The notes beneath the pieces are model-generated. The model did no database searches. It had not been told where the DNA came from and worked only from the letters and a program-made list of their open reading frames with translations. Of a stretch of 64,000 nt of DNA, positions 26,394 to 35,227 are shown in pieces (position 1 is the stretch's first letter; each line of letters begins with the position of its first letter). Made by a program: the position numbers and the translations under genes. This DNA is from Alteribacter aurantiacus DSM 18675 (GTDB lineage: Bacteria; Bacillota; Bacilli; Bacillales; Salisediminibacteriaceae), in assembly GCF_000429705.1 (NCBI RefSeq), contig NZ_KE386941.1, forward strand, positions 806,001-870,000, written 5' to 3'.

Positions 26394-26406
26394 AATAATT
26401 TTTTTG

Positions 26407-26441
26407 GCTGCTCCTACTAGTATGATAGGAGCAGCTTTTTT
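26407..26441 (+). terminator. Terminator after degV
   Basis: GCTGCTCCTA (26407-26416) pairs perfectly with TAGGAGCAGC (26426-26435), followed by T6. Confidence 0.88.
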
Positions 26442-26614
26442 ATAGTCATGGAACTCTAGGTTTTCTGGATGTAGGCTTATCGCTTTTTTAAAGCGTCATT
26501 TTTTCTGTTGGATGTCATTATATTGACTGTACTTCACCACAAGGGTTAATGACCTATCGCCAGCAGTGGGCTATTGCACGAACAAACAAGTCCAAGCGCA
26601 AGATCATTCAGAAA

Positions 26615-26740
26615 CGCTGTTTTCGGAAGGGTTGTTGCTTTTACACAAGAAAAGTTGAAGCAGAAGGGCCCGTATGCTTCAACCACCACTCTAGTGATGA
26701 AGATTGTATTAAAAAAGCAACAAACTATAGAAAAATAGCC
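26615..26740. mobile_element. MITE-like element, copy 2 (lacks central module)
   Basis: 126 bp bounded by the direct repeat TTCAGAAA at 26607-26614 and 26741-26748. The left end CGCTGTTTTCGG and the TTGTTGCTTTT block match the other copies; the right end is slightly degenerate (ends AATAGCC). The approximately 90-bp GC-rich core found in the other two copies is missing: GAAGCAGAAGGGC joins directly to CCGTATGCTTC. No other feature is supported in the gap 26442-26852. Confidence 0.85.
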
Positions 26741-26852
26741 TTCAGAAAACGACAGGTGTTGCGCAAAATATTTGTAGAAAGGTGGTTCATTCGTTAAAAT
26801 AGATATACGGTCAAACGTTTACAACCGTGTTTATGGTAAGGAGGAAGAAACG

Positions 26853-27716
26853 TTGTATCAGCCAAATGATGTCGGATTAGTATTGGAAGGTGGCGGTATG
26901 CGCGGGATGTATACTGCTGGAATATTGGAATATTTCTTGAAAAATGATTGGTATTTTCCTTACGTTGTAGGTGTATCTGCAGGAGCATGTAATGCAACTT
27001 CATATATATCAAAACAAGTCGGTCGGAACGAAAAGGTCACGATTGGATACTGCAAACACCCTGAGTATATCTCGTACAAACGATGGCTCTCCAAAGGTGA
27101 GTTGTTCAATATGGATTTGATCTTTGATCGCATCCCCAACCAAGAAGTATTTTTTGATTTTGATGCTTTTTTCAATTCCGATCAAACGTTTCTTGTTGGG
27201 ACCACTGATTGTATTACCGGTGAGACGATCTATTACGAAAAAAACGAAGTTAAGGATCACTTTCTTGATATTTTAAGAGCATCTAGCTCTCTCCCATTTG
27301 TTGCCCCGGTAACAAAACATAAAGACAGATTTTTGATGGATGGGGGCATTAGTGACCCAATTCCGTTAAAACGCTCAATTAACGATGGAAATGAAAAACA
27401 TGTGGTTGTCCTAACACAAACGGATGGTTACATAAAAAAACCATTCAAGCGTGGTCGTTGGATGTTTAAACAGAAGTACAAACTCCAACCTGGCCTCATC
27501 AAAGCGGTAGAAGGGCGTTCCGTTGTTTATAATCAGGCTATTGAAGAAGTAAAGCAAGCAGAAAGAGAAGGTAGAGCTTTCGTATTCAGACCTGATGAAC
27601 TTAAAGGCGTATCAAGAGTTGAAAAAAGAGAAGAAAGATTAAGAAGTTTGTATGATCATGGATATGAACATGCAAAAAAGAGAGCAGAGGAACTGAAAGC
27701 TTTTTTATCATCTTAA
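26853..27716 (+). CDS. Patatin-like phospholipase
   Basis: 287 residues. The oxyanion loop GGGMRG is at residues 13-18, the nucleophile elbow GVSAG puts Ser42 in place, and Asp163 lies in DGG. This Ser-Asp dyad is that of patatin-like lipid acyl hydrolases. It has no signal peptide, so it acts inside the cell or on the inner leaflet. The TTG at 26853 follows AAGGAGGAAG. Its biological substrate is unknown. Confidence 0.9.
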   Translation: MYQPNDVGLVLEGGGMRGMYTAGILEYFLKNDWYFPYVVGVSAGACNATSYISKQVGRNEKVTIGYCKHPEYISYKRWLSKGELFNMDLIFDRIPNQEVFFDFDAFFNSDQTFLVGTTDCITGETIYYEKNEVKDHFLDILRASSSLPFVAPVTKHKDRFLMDGGISDPIPLKRSINDGNEKHVVVLTQTDGYIKKPFKRGRWMFKQKYKLQPGLIKAVEGRSVVYNQAIEEVKQAEREGRAFVFRPDELKGVSRVEKREERLRSLYDHGYEHAKKRAEELKAFLSS

Positions 27717-27739
27717 GTAAAAGGATAATGATTGACCTT

Positions 27740-27766
27740 AAAATCCCGGATGCTTACCGGGTTTTT
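27740..27766 (+). terminator. Terminator after the patatin gene
   Basis: AAAATCCCGG (27740-27749) pairs with CCGGGTTTTT (27757-27766). Confidence 0.8.
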
Positions 27767-27938
27767 CTATTTTGTAAAAAAGGATAGGTTCTTTTCAAAC
27801 AGATGTGGTTTCAATCCTTTTATCTTCTTGGGGGACTGCTGATTAGTCTCATGCCGTTAAAGCCCTTGGCTCTTTTAGCTTCATTATAGATTAAGTGAAA
27901 ATGACCATCTGCGTAAGAAACACCGAAAGGATAGACGA

Positions 27939-28316
27939 ATGTTGATGAAATGGAGAAGATTTAGTTTAGTTAGCCTGCTCTTATTCATAACAACCATAAG
28001 TATTGTTTCTCGTTCGATTGCCTATATCGCCCTTAGCATAACGGCGCTTGTTTGTATGTTCTTGGCTATAGGTTATGTTAGAAAAGAGGTACGATCAAAA
28101 AACGGCTTCCACTTATATGTTTTCATAGCTACGGGTGTTTTAGCATTTGCATACGGAGTGGCAGGGTTATACTCTGAACAAAGCATGTTTCACTATATGG
28201 GGATCTCCACGTCGAACACGATCATACTTCTATTGGCCACTACCGTTGGCTTATTGTTGTTCATGGTTGGATTAACAGGGAAAATGGTTGCATTTTTAAG
28301 AAGGACTTCTTTTTAG
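27939..28316 (+). CDS. Small four-helix membrane protein
   Basis: 125 residues with about four membrane helices and short Arg/Lys-rich turns (KEVRSKNGFH). AAAGGATAG precedes the ATG by 4-6 bases; the ATG at 27945 is also possible. I recognise no family or function. It may be cotranscribed with the MFS gene 54 bases downstream. The 170 bases before it hold no recognisable element. Confidence 0.65.
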   Translation: MLMKWRRFSLVSLLLFITTISIVSRSIAYIALSITALVCMFLAIGYVRKEVRSKNGFHLYVFIATGVLAFAYGVAGLYSEQSMFHYMGISTSNTIILLLATTVGLLLFMVGLTGKMVAFLRRTSF

Positions 28317-28370
28317 GAAACGCTTTTCATAAACAAAATGATTCGCTATACTGATATTTAGGTATACGAA

Positions 28371-29618
28371 ATGAATAAGAAGAAGGTGTTTCACATCTCT
28401 AGAGAAACAAGGAATTTACTTATCATGTGGATCGCGAACTTCAGTGTTGCCGCGAGTGCCACAATGGTTTTGCCGTTTCTCTCATTATATATAGAAACGT
28501 TTGGTGATTATTCACCTGCTTTCGTACAGCGGTGGTCAGGTTTTGTTTTTGGAATTACGTTTCTCGTAGCATTCCTCGTATCGCCACTTTGGGGAAGATT
28601 CGGGGATCGATTCGGTCGAAAGAAAATCCTACTTATGACCGGTTATGGAATTGCACTCTCAATCTTTTTAATGGGTTACGTCGATTCAGTAATGGAATTG
28701 TTTATATTAAGGTTGTTTATGGGTTTGGTTACAGGGTTTATTCCTACATCCCTCGCGCTTATTTCTTCACAAACGGATAAAAAACATGCGGGGAAAGTTC
28801 TTGGTACATTGCAAACAGGTACAGTAGGCGGGGGATTAATTGGTCCATTAATTGGAGGAGCACTTGCAGACGGATTTGGTTTTACATATACATTTGTGAT
28901 TACAGCTTTTGTAATTACCTTAGCTACCACATTTGTTGCGATCTCGATTAGAGAAGTCCGTCAAACAAAGTCTGGCGAGAGGTTGAAGCACCAAAGTATG
29001 GGGCAAGTCCTTCGTTTTATTGCAGGAAACCGGATGCTGTTAATGATTATGATTATTTCTTTACTTGTTCAAACAGCCAACTTCAGTATCCAACCTCAAC
29101 TTGCTCTTTATGTAAGCTCCCTTGTGTCGGCTGAAAATATCGCTTTTCTGGCAGGTTTTGCGTTTTCGGTTACAGGACTTGGGAATCTGGTGGCAACAAG
29201 GTCCTGGGGAAAACTTGGCGATGAGATTGGTCATGAGAAAGTTTTAGTAATCTGTGTGACATTAGGTGCTATATTTTTTATCCCTCAAGCCTTTGTAACG
29301 GATATATGGCAGTTAATTGTGCTTAGGTTTTTATTTGGAATTCAGATTGGTGGCATTATTCCTTGTGCTACTGCTTATATAAGAAGAGTAGTACCATTAC
29401 ATGTTCAAGGAGAAGTACTTGGGTATAATCAAAGTTTTAGGTTTTTGGGGAATGTAACAGGCCCTGTTCTTGGAGGGATCATTGCAGGGTATTATACGAT
29501 TTCTGCTATTTTCTTTTTCTCAACTTCTTTATTCGTGCTAGCGGCCTTCGGTTTGTGGTGGGCTATAAGTAAAAACGCGAAGAGAGGTAGTTCAAGGCAC
29601 TCGTCAATGGGCAATTAG
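28371..29618 (+). CDS. MFS drug-type efflux transporter
   Basis: 415 residues, 12 membrane helices. The MFS motif A in loop 2-3 is clear (GRFGDRFGRKKILL), as is motif C of antiporters in helix 5 (GGGLIGPLIGGALAD). The half-way repeat WGKLGDEIGHEKVL is the second motif A. This is the drug:proton antiporter-1 layout, related to NorA/TetA-like exporters. No dedicated regulator is nearby, so the substrate is unknown. Confidence 0.85.
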   Translation: MNKKKVFHISRETRNLLIMWIANFSVAASATMVLPFLSLYIETFGDYSPAFVQRWSGFVFGITFLVAFLVSPLWGRFGDRFGRKKILLMTGYGIALSIFLMGYVDSVMELFILRLFMGLVTGFIPTSLALISSQTDKKHAGKVLGTLQTGTVGGGLIGPLIGGALADGFGFTYTFVITAFVITLATTFVAISIREVRQTKSGERLKHQSMGQVLRFIAGNRMLLMIMIISLLVQTANFSIQPQLALYVSSLVSAENIAFLAGFAFSVTGLGNLVATRSWGKLGDEIGHEKVLVICVTLGAIFFIPQAFVTDIWQLIVLRFLFGIQIGGIIPCATAYIRRVVPLHVQGEVLGYNQSFRFLGNVTGPVLGGIIAGYYTISAIFFFSTSLFVLAAFGLWWAISKNAKRGSSRHSSMGN

Positions 29619-29686
29619 GTGTTAGAAACAGACAACATTGACCATGGATGGTAAACTTGATAAAAAGTGAAAGAGGAGTGAGACCG

Positions 29687-29857
29687 TTGCTATTAACCAA
29701 AAAAGAAAAGCAGCTTCTCATCCGCGTATTAAAAAAAGAAAGGAATCGCGTGTTTGGCTTGAAAGAGAACAAAGACGAGGTCCGTGAGCTTTTGGATAAG
29801 CTCGAACAGAATACGCGCAATGAAAAGGTTAATAAAGTAAAACCATCAAAATTATAA
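29687..29857 (+). CDS. Small basic protein, unknown
   Basis: 56 residues, Lys/Arg-rich helix (LLTKKEKQLLIRVLKKERNRVFG), likely with a coiled coil. TTG at 29687 is supported by AAAGAGGAGTGA 6-7 bases upstream; an earlier frame from 29648 has no such site. I do not recognise it. It lies between the MFS gene and a strong terminator. Confidence 0.6.
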   Translation: MLLTKKEKQLLIRVLKKERNRVFGLKENKDEVRELLDKLEQNTRNEKVNKVKPSKL

Positions 29858-29887
29858 ATGCATTCATAGACCGAAGAAAACGATGTG

Positions 29888-29919
29888 AGGTGACACAAAT
29901 GTGTCACCTTTTGTCTTTT
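29888..29919 (+). terminator. Terminator
   Basis: AGGTGACACA (29888-29897) pairs with TGTGTCACCT (29900-29909), followed by a T-rich run. Confidence 0.75.
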
Positions 29920-29979
29920 TAAACCTTAGAAAACATTGTATACTACAAAGGGTCAATCATATACGATTAGGGGGTTCTT

Positions 29980-31206
29980 GTGAAAACATTATATTGGAAA
30001 AGCTTCATCTTTGCTATGCTTTTTGTTTTAATGGGTTGTGGCATAGAAGAGGAAGTGAGCCATTCACCTCACTCAGAGGCTGAAGAACCAAAAGCAACCG
30101 TGAATAATGAAAATGAAACGTTAAGTGTAGCAAAGGAAAGTAGTGAAAATAAGACGGAAAAGCTAGAAGGAGACGGAAAACTAGAAATCCATTTCCTAGA
30201 TGTTGGACAAGGTGATGCTACGCTGTTTCTAACCGAGGAAGTGACGATATTAGTTGATGCAGGACGGCATGACAGGGATGATGTAGTTACTTACCTTGAA
30301 CACATAGGTGTTGAAGGTATTGACTTGCTTGTTGGTACACACCCCCATGCTGATCATATTGGTCAGATGCCTGATGTTCTTGAAGCGTTTTTCGTAGAGG
30401 AAGTATGGATGTCAGGTGGAGAAGCTTCTAGTCAAATTTTTAAACGGACAATTGAATCTATCTTGGCATCTGATGCTTCTTATCATGAGCCAAGAGCAGG
30501 AGAGTCTTTTGTTGTTGGGGATTTAAGGATTGAGGTTCTTCACCCACTTGAGTTATCTGGAGATTTAAACGATGATTCAGTAAGCATGAATGTATCCTTT
30601 GGTGATGTGAATGTTTTGATTACTGGTGATGCTGAGCTTGGTGCAGAACGGGAGATATTGGAAAGGGGAAACCACCTTGATGCAACCGTATTTAGAGTTG
30701 GACATCATGGTTCTTCTACTTCAAATGGACGCTCTTTCGTAACAACGGTCAATCCGGAAGTTTCTGTTTACTCGTCAGGTGAGGGTAACCAATATGGACA
30801 TCCTCACAGGGAAGTAGTCGACCTTTTCAGTGAGCTTGATATTCCTCTCTATGGAACGGCAGAGCACGGTACCATCACGATTATAACTGATGGATCGGGA
30901 TATGAACTTTACACTCAAAAAAAGCCAAACGATCAATCAACGAGTCCAGGGAGTAATGAAGAAGAAACAGACGATGAAACAAAAGATGAAACAATAGATA
31001 TGGCAGTTGAAAATAGTGATTGTATTGATATAAACGAAGCTGTTCTAAACGAATTAGTGGAAATCATTCATATCGGTGAAGCTAGGGGGTTGGACCTAAA
31101 GGAACTTCGTCCGTTCGAGTCGGTCAGGGACCTCACGCGTATCAATGGTATATCTGAAAGCAGGCTACAAAAAATAAAGCAGCAGGGCTTAGCCTGTGTT
31201 TCATAA
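29980..31206 (+). CDS. ComEC-like MBL-fold lipoprotein with C-terminal HhH
   Basis: 408 residues. A lipoprotein signal ends at Cys20 (FVLMGC), then a disordered acidic linker to about residue 68. Residues 70-310 form an MBL domain of the ComEC/Rec2 type: HFLDVGQGDATL, THPHADHIG, NVLITGDAE and FRVGHHGSSTSNG. The tail (about 345-408) has a Cys-bounded helix-hairpin-helix (DINEAVLNELVEIIHIG, then INGISESRLQKIKQQG) like ComEA. Parts of the two DNA-uptake proteins are thus joined in one exported protein; a nuclease or DNA-binding role outside the cell is likely but unproven. Confidence 0.82.
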   Translation: MKTLYWKSFIFAMLFVLMGCGIEEEVSHSPHSEAEEPKATVNNENETLSVAKESSENKTEKLEGDGKLEIHFLDVGQGDATLFLTEEVTILVDAGRHDRDDVVTYLEHIGVEGIDLLVGTHPHADHIGQMPDVLEAFFVEEVWMSGGEASSQIFKRTIESILASDASYHEPRAGESFVVGDLRIEVLHPLELSGDLNDDSVSMNVSFGDVNVLITGDAELGAEREILERGNHLDATVFRVGHHGSSTSNGRSFVTTVNPEVSVYSSGEGNQYGHPHREVVDLFSELDIPLYGTAEHGTITIITDGSGYELYTQKKPNDQSTSPGSNEEETDDETKDETIDMAVENSDCIDINEAVLNELVEIIHIGEARGLDLKELRPFESVRDLTRINGISESRLQKIKQQGLACVS

Positions 31207-31227
31207 ACAGAAATGGAGCGATGCACG

Positions 31228-31767
31228 GTGTTATCAGTATGGAAAAAAATTAATGAGCATTATGTAAAAACAGTGATTGTGATTACTATAATTGTTAATG
31301 CCCTTGTCGTAGCCCTTTCTTTTTTACCGGGTTACGACGGAGAACTACCTTATCTTATTCAACAACTCCCGCTCCTTAACGCCACATTGAACAGCTTTAC
31401 ATTTATCTTTTTGGTAGGAGCACTTATAGCTATCCTAAAAGAGAATATTACGATTCACAGGCGATTTATTTATGGAGCCTTTACCTCTACAACGGTCTTT
31501 TTGCTTTCTTATGTGACATATCACTTTATGGCACCGTCCACTTCATATGGTGGTGACGGATTTCTTGCCGGGTTTTATTATTTCATTTTGATTACTCATA
31601 TCATCCTTGCCGCAGCTATTGTTCCTTTGGCGTTAATGAGTTTTTTCAGTGGGTATAATGATCACAGGGCTCGTCATCGTAAGTGGGTTCGTTTTGCCAT
31701 GCCAATGTGGCTTTATGTAAGTTTAACCGGTGTTCTCGTATACATTTTAATTTCACCTTATTACTAA
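31228..31767 (+). CDS. DUF420 membrane protein (YozB/CtaM-like)
   Basis: 179 residues with five membrane helices and His in helices (HRRFIYGAFTSTT, VTYHFMAPS, ITHIILAA). It matches the DUF420 family; the staphylococcal member CtaM is needed for maturation of a haem-copper terminal oxidase. GTG at 31228 is preferred as GGAG lies 9 bases upstream; ATG at 31213 overlaps it. It follows the ComEC-like gene by 21 bases and is ended by a terminator. Confidence 0.82.
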   Translation: MLSVWKKINEHYVKTVIVITIIVNALVVALSFLPGYDGELPYLIQQLPLLNATLNSFTFIFLVGALIAILKENITIHRRFIYGAFTSTTVFLLSYVTYHFMAPSTSYGGDGFLAGFYYFILITHIILAAAIVPLALMSFFSGYNDHRARHRKWVRFAMPMWLYVSLTGVLVYILISPYY

Positions 31768-31774
31768 TCACAGT

Positions 31775-31808
31775 ACTTGCTCAATCATCATGGTTGAGCA
31801 AGTTTTTT
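31775..31808 (+). terminator. Terminator
   Basis: ACTTGCTCAA (31775-31784) pairs with TTGAGCAAGT (31794-31803), followed by T5. Confidence 0.85.
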
Positions 31809-31907
31809 ATTGTGAATTTCAATAAATGTAAGCAACTTCATTCTCTTGCATGAAGTCCTCCATTGGGCGCATGCTAAGAACGTTAAAAAACAAATGGAGG
31901 AAAGATT

Positions 31908-33725
31908 ATGAAACGAATCATTCAACTGTCTGCTTTCTTTTCCATAGCATTGTTAACCGTTTTGGCTGTCTGGTATTTTTCGGACCATCAAAAACAGGAT
32001 GACCTAGCTCAAGACGGCTTGCAGGCCCATATGGACGAAGTATTTGCTGAAGACATTACGTACACCGTAAGTATGTTTATGGACAAGATGGAAGATCAAC
32101 TAATAAGATGGTCACAACACCATACGAAAGAAAAGGACTTATCCGGTCTACAAGAAGAGCTCCACGACCATCCTCATTTTCATGGGTTCGCGGTCGTCCA
32201 TGCAAGCGGGGAGACAACCAAAGTGGGAAATGTAACGGAAAATCCGGTAGATAAGTTAACCAAAGAAAAGAAAGAAGGAGTGTATATCTCCGAGCCATAC
32301 GTCGAAAAAGGTACGCAAAAACTCTTAATGGGTACAAAAGACGGGGATGATTGGTGTATTGGTGAAATGGACCTTTCTTTTGTAAGTACCTTTGTTAAAG
32401 ACCTTGCTGTGATTACAGGTGAAAACGGTCAGTTTTTCCTAGGTGCAAGTAATATGGCATTGGACTTTGATGCTCAAGAAACCGAAGCTCCTTATGTGAA
32501 AAAAAGAATTCCTGAGCTTGATTGGGATGTATTCGTTCACAGTGAACCGACAATAGAGCCCGACGCCCCGTATAGAGAAGGGGAAGTTGTTGTAAGGCTT
32601 AATGAAGGAAATGAGGGTAAAGAGTTAGCAAAGATCCACGGTGTATCTTTACTTGACGAAGAAGGAAGAGACTGTGTATTCCGTGACCGAACGAAAAACC
32701 GAACGACTGAACAATTGGTAGCGGAGTTTGCTCAAGATCCGGCTGTTATGTTTGCGGAGCCTAATTATTCGGTGGAGAAGCAAACAAGTTTTCATAAAAA
32801 GCGCTCACATCCGGCTTTAGATTACAAGCCTCGTCTCATTGAACCACAACAAGAAGGTACGACCCCTAATGATGAGTTGTACGACCCTTATCAATGGAAC
32901 TTGGAGCAAATTACTGTTGAAGAAGGCTGGCAAATTACGTCTGGAAACGAAGAGATACCAATAGCGATCATCGATAGTGGTGTTGACCCGGAACACGTTG
33001 ACTTGGAAGACAAGATTATTGGTGGTTACAATGCGTTTGAAAATAACGAAAACTATTACGATGAACATGGCCATGGTACTCATGTAGCTGGTGTAGCTGC
33101 TGCAGTTACTAACAATGTAGAAGGGATTGCTGGAGTCTCATGGACAAACCCGATCCTTGCTGTAAAGGCTCTGGATGCCAACGCTGAAGGGAACTCCTTT
33201 TCAATTGCAGATGCGATTCGATGGTCCGTAGATAACGGAGCACGAGTAATCAATATGAGTCTCGGTGATAGCCATGATTCAGAGGTCATGAGAGATGCCA
33301 TTAGGTACGCATACGAGCAAGATGTTGTGTTAATTGCTGCCTCTGGTAATGAAGCGGTGGAAACTCCGATGTATCCTGCTGCCTATCCAGAAGTATTTAC
33401 AGTGGCTGCACTGGACCCGGATGGGCAGCATGCCCAGTTTTCAAATTTTGGAGAACACGTGGACGTATCAGCACCAGGTGAACATATTCCAAGTACGTAT
33501 GTTGGAAACGAATATGTAGCTATGAGTGGAACATCAATGGCTTCTCCTCATGTTGCAGGTTTGGCGGGGTTGATCTTAAGTATTAACCCGGAACTTTCAA
33601 ATGAAGAAGTTTACGATATTATGCGCAACTCCTGTAACGACATAGGAGACAGCGGATTTGATATTTATACAGGACATGGAATCATTAATGTAACCAATGC
33701 AATAAAATTAGCAAATGGACAATAA
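31908..33725 (+). CDS. Membrane-anchored subtilase with N-terminal sensor-like domain
   Basis: 605 residues. An N-terminal membrane helix (about 5-25) is not followed by a clear cleavage site. Residues 40-215 resemble a Cache-type sensor (FHGFAVVHASGE, VYISEPYVEKGTQKLL). Residues 222-290 form a fervidolysin-like propeptide (EGEVVVRL to FAEPNYSVE). The S8 catalytic domain follows with Asp356 (IIDSGVD), His389 (HGHGTHVAG), oxyanion Asn481 and Ser543 (GTSMASPHVAG). It is preceded by a good AATGGAGGAAAG site. The sensor part is unusual for a Bacillus protease and suggests signal-dependent proteolysis at the membrane. Confidence 0.88.
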   Translation: MKRIIQLSAFFSIALLTVLAVWYFSDHQKQDDLAQDGLQAHMDEVFAEDITYTVSMFMDKMEDQLIRWSQHHTKEKDLSGLQEELHDHPHFHGFAVVHASGETTKVGNVTENPVDKLTKEKKEGVYISEPYVEKGTQKLLMGTKDGDDWCIGEMDLSFVSTFVKDLAVITGENGQFFLGASNMALDFDAQETEAPYVKKRIPELDWDVFVHSEPTIEPDAPYREGEVVVRLNEGNEGKELAKIHGVSLLDEEGRDCVFRDRTKNRTTEQLVAEFAQDPAVMFAEPNYSVEKQTSFHKKRSHPALDYKPRLIEPQQEGTTPNDELYDPYQWNLEQITVEEGWQITSGNEEIPIAIIDSGVDPEHVDLEDKIIGGYNAFENNENYYDEHGHGTHVAGVAAAVTNNVEGIAGVSWTNPILAVKALDANAEGNSFSIADAIRWSVDNGARVINMSLGDSHDSEVMRDAIRYAYEQDVVLIAASGNEAVETPMYPAAYPEVFTVAALDPDGQHAQFSNFGEHVDVSAPGEHIPSTYVGNEYVAMSGTSMASPHVAGLAGLILSINPELSNEEVYDIMRNSCNDIGDSGFDIYTGHGIINVTNAIKLANGQ

Positions 33726-33735
33726 AAACCATAAT

Positions 33736-33774
33736 AAAATGACCGGAGTGACAATTTGTCACTCCGGTCATTTT
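33736..33774. terminator. Bidirectional terminator after the subtilase gene
   Basis: A 19-bp perfect stem (33736-33754 with 33756-33774), AAAA on the left and TTTT on the right. It also ends the convergent Spo0E-type gene. Confidence 0.88.
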
Positions 33775-33967
33775 ATTCACGCAAACGGTTTTCCTGATAT
33801 GCCCAAATAAGCTTGTCCAACTCCACGGAGCAATCAATGGTTTCCTTCGCCCCAAATCCAAACGTTTTTGCAGTTGTTAGTAATTCAGCTCTCTTTTTCT
33901 CGATATGGTTTTGTATCATTTCTTTTTCACTCCAAACTGAACCTTTTTTGCTATTATCTACGACCAT
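33773..33967 (-). CDS. Spo0E-family aspartyl-phosphate phosphatase
   Basis: 64 residues forming two helices. The second carries the Spo0E signature SVELDKLIWAYQ, in which the SxxxD motif removes phosphate from Spo0A. Proteins of this family delay sporulation. The start near 33967 is the best Met; the RBS is poor. Convergent with the subtilase gene. Confidence 0.85.
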   Translation of the reverse strand: MVVDNSKKGSVWSEKEMIQNHIEKKRAELLTTAKTFGFGAKETIDCSVELDKLIWAYQENRLRE

Positions 33968-34025
33968 TTTGCTGTTGGCTACCTATTCGTTGAAACCAGT
34001 CAAAACATTTAATGAATCGACAAGA

Positions 34026-34157
34026 TTAATAATCCATTTCTTCTTCTTCTTTAGGGTGAGGCGTTCTTTTTTCCTGGATATATACTTGATAATGTAATTT
34101 ACTGTCAATTTTCCTTCCGGGTTTGCGCTTCTGTCCTTTTTTCATTTTCTTTTCCAA
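34026..34157 (-). CDS. Small basic protein, unknown
   Basis: 43 residues, very basic at the N-terminus (KKMKKGQKRKPGRKID), acidic at the end. TTG at 34157 is chosen since GGAGGTG lies 6 bases upstream. It looks like an expressed small Bacillus protein; I do not recognise it. It may be cotranscribed with the Spo0E-type gene downstream. Confidence 0.45.
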   Translation of the reverse strand: MEKKMKKGQKRKPGRKIDSKLHYQVYIQEKRTPHPKEEEEMDY

Positions 34158-34524
34158 CACAGTCACCTCCATCGTCTTTAGTTTGACCTTCGATTCAGTA
34201 GTCATACTATGAGAGACCAATCTAAAAGCAGGTAAGGAAGAACACCTTGATGTTTGTGCATAGTAGTTATGTACACGAAACTTCTTCATTGATAAACTTC
34301 GATAAACTTCGAATTTAAGCCTCTTGGTTAAGCATTATAATGGGCATTCTTGTTGTAAGCGATCCTCAGAGAGTTTCCGCCTTTTTACCTTGAAAAAGTC
34401 TTTGTCTGTCTTTTAGAAAAGAAAAATAAACGTAAAATATTCGATAATAAAACGCTTTCTTTTTCCGTGGAAGTGTACTAGAATTAGGTTGGATAATAGT
34501 TGTTATTGAAAGGAGAGAGCAAGA
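34158..34524. other. Upstream region of the maltose operon
   Basis: No gene supported. It should hold the pgmB promoter. A cre-like segment AGAAAGCGTTTTAT (minus strand, 34447-34460) has two mismatches to the CcpA consensus, so it is a weak candidate. Confidence 0.35.
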
Positions 34525-35175
34525 GTGGGAAAACCCGAAGCGGTAATTTTTGATTTAGATGGAGTTATAGTGGATACGGCTAAGTATCACTTTGAAGCGT
34601 GGAAAAAGCTTGCCGAAAACATGGGTTTTACATTTACCGAAGAAGATAACGAACGATTAAAAGGGGTCAGCCGTATGGATTCCTTGAACATCCTTCTTGA
34701 AATCGGTGGGATTGAAAGATCTGAAGAAGAAAAACTAAAGCTCGCAACAGAGAAAAATGAATGGTATGTTTCTTCCATTTCAGAGATGAACGATTCAGAA
34801 ATTCTCCCTGGAGCAAAAGAACTGATACAAGAACTTAAAAGTGAAGGTATTCCAATTGCTCTTGGATCAGTAAGTAAGAACGCTGAGCGAATATTAAAGA
34901 ACATTGGCCTCTACGAAGAGTTTGATTCGATTGTTGATGGAACCAAGATTACAAATGCAAAGCCGGACCCTGAAGTGTTCTTGTTAGGTGCAATGGAATT
35001 GAATGCTGATCCTAAAAAATGCGTAGTATTCGAGGATGCATTCTCAGGAATAACAGCAGCAAGACGAGCAGGTATGTACAGCGTTGGTGTTGGTGATTCT
35101 TCAGTCCTGCATGAAGCGGACAAAAATATCACTAGCTTGACCGACATTTGTTTAAAGCAACTAGAATTGTTTTAA
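34525..35175 (+). CDS. pgmB: Beta-phosphoglucomutase
   Basis: 216 residues, HAD superfamily. The nucleophile motif FDLDGVIVDT places Asp10 and Asp12; the cap helix HFEAWKKL, then GSVSKNAERIL and KPDPEVFLLGA and the acidic FEDAFSGI motif follow. It converts beta-glucose 1-phosphate to glucose 6-phosphate. The neighbouring maltose phosphorylase makes the substrate. GTG at 34525 follows AAGGAGAGA. Confidence 0.93.
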   Translation: MGKPEAVIFDLDGVIVDTAKYHFEAWKKLAENMGFTFTEEDNERLKGVSRMDSLNILLEIGGIERSEEEKLKLATEKNEWYVSSISEMNDSEILPGAKELIQELKSEGIPIALGSVSKNAERILKNIGLYEEFDSIVDGTKITNAKPDPEVFLLGAMELNADPKKCVVFEDAFSGITAARRAGMYSVGVGDSSVLHEADKNITSLTDICLKQLELF

Positions 35176-35194
35176 ATTTTTTTAACCACAATCG

Positions 35195-35208
35195 TGCAAG
35201 CGGTTGCA
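35195..35208. promoter_or_regulatory. Operator-like palindrome (cre or LacI-family site)
   Basis: TGCAAGCGGTTGCA in the 52-base gap between pgmB and the phosphorylase gene fits TGNAANCGNWNNCW, the CcpA cre consensus, and also LacI-family maltose operators. It lies 20 bases before the start codon, where binding would block transcription. Confidence 0.6.
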
Positions 35209-35227
35209 TGGGAAGGGGATCAGGGGA

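Noticed and set aside
26549..26797. 82-residue ORF across MITE copy 2
   Set aside because: Made mostly of the repeat; frame differs from the ORFs in the other copies.
27767..27938. Possible small RNA in the gap after the patatin gene
   Set aside because: AAAGCC/GGCT words do not form a convincing hairpin and no promoter-terminator pair is seen.
34447..34460. cre site before pgmB
   Set aside because: Two mismatches at key positions; mentioned only as weak.
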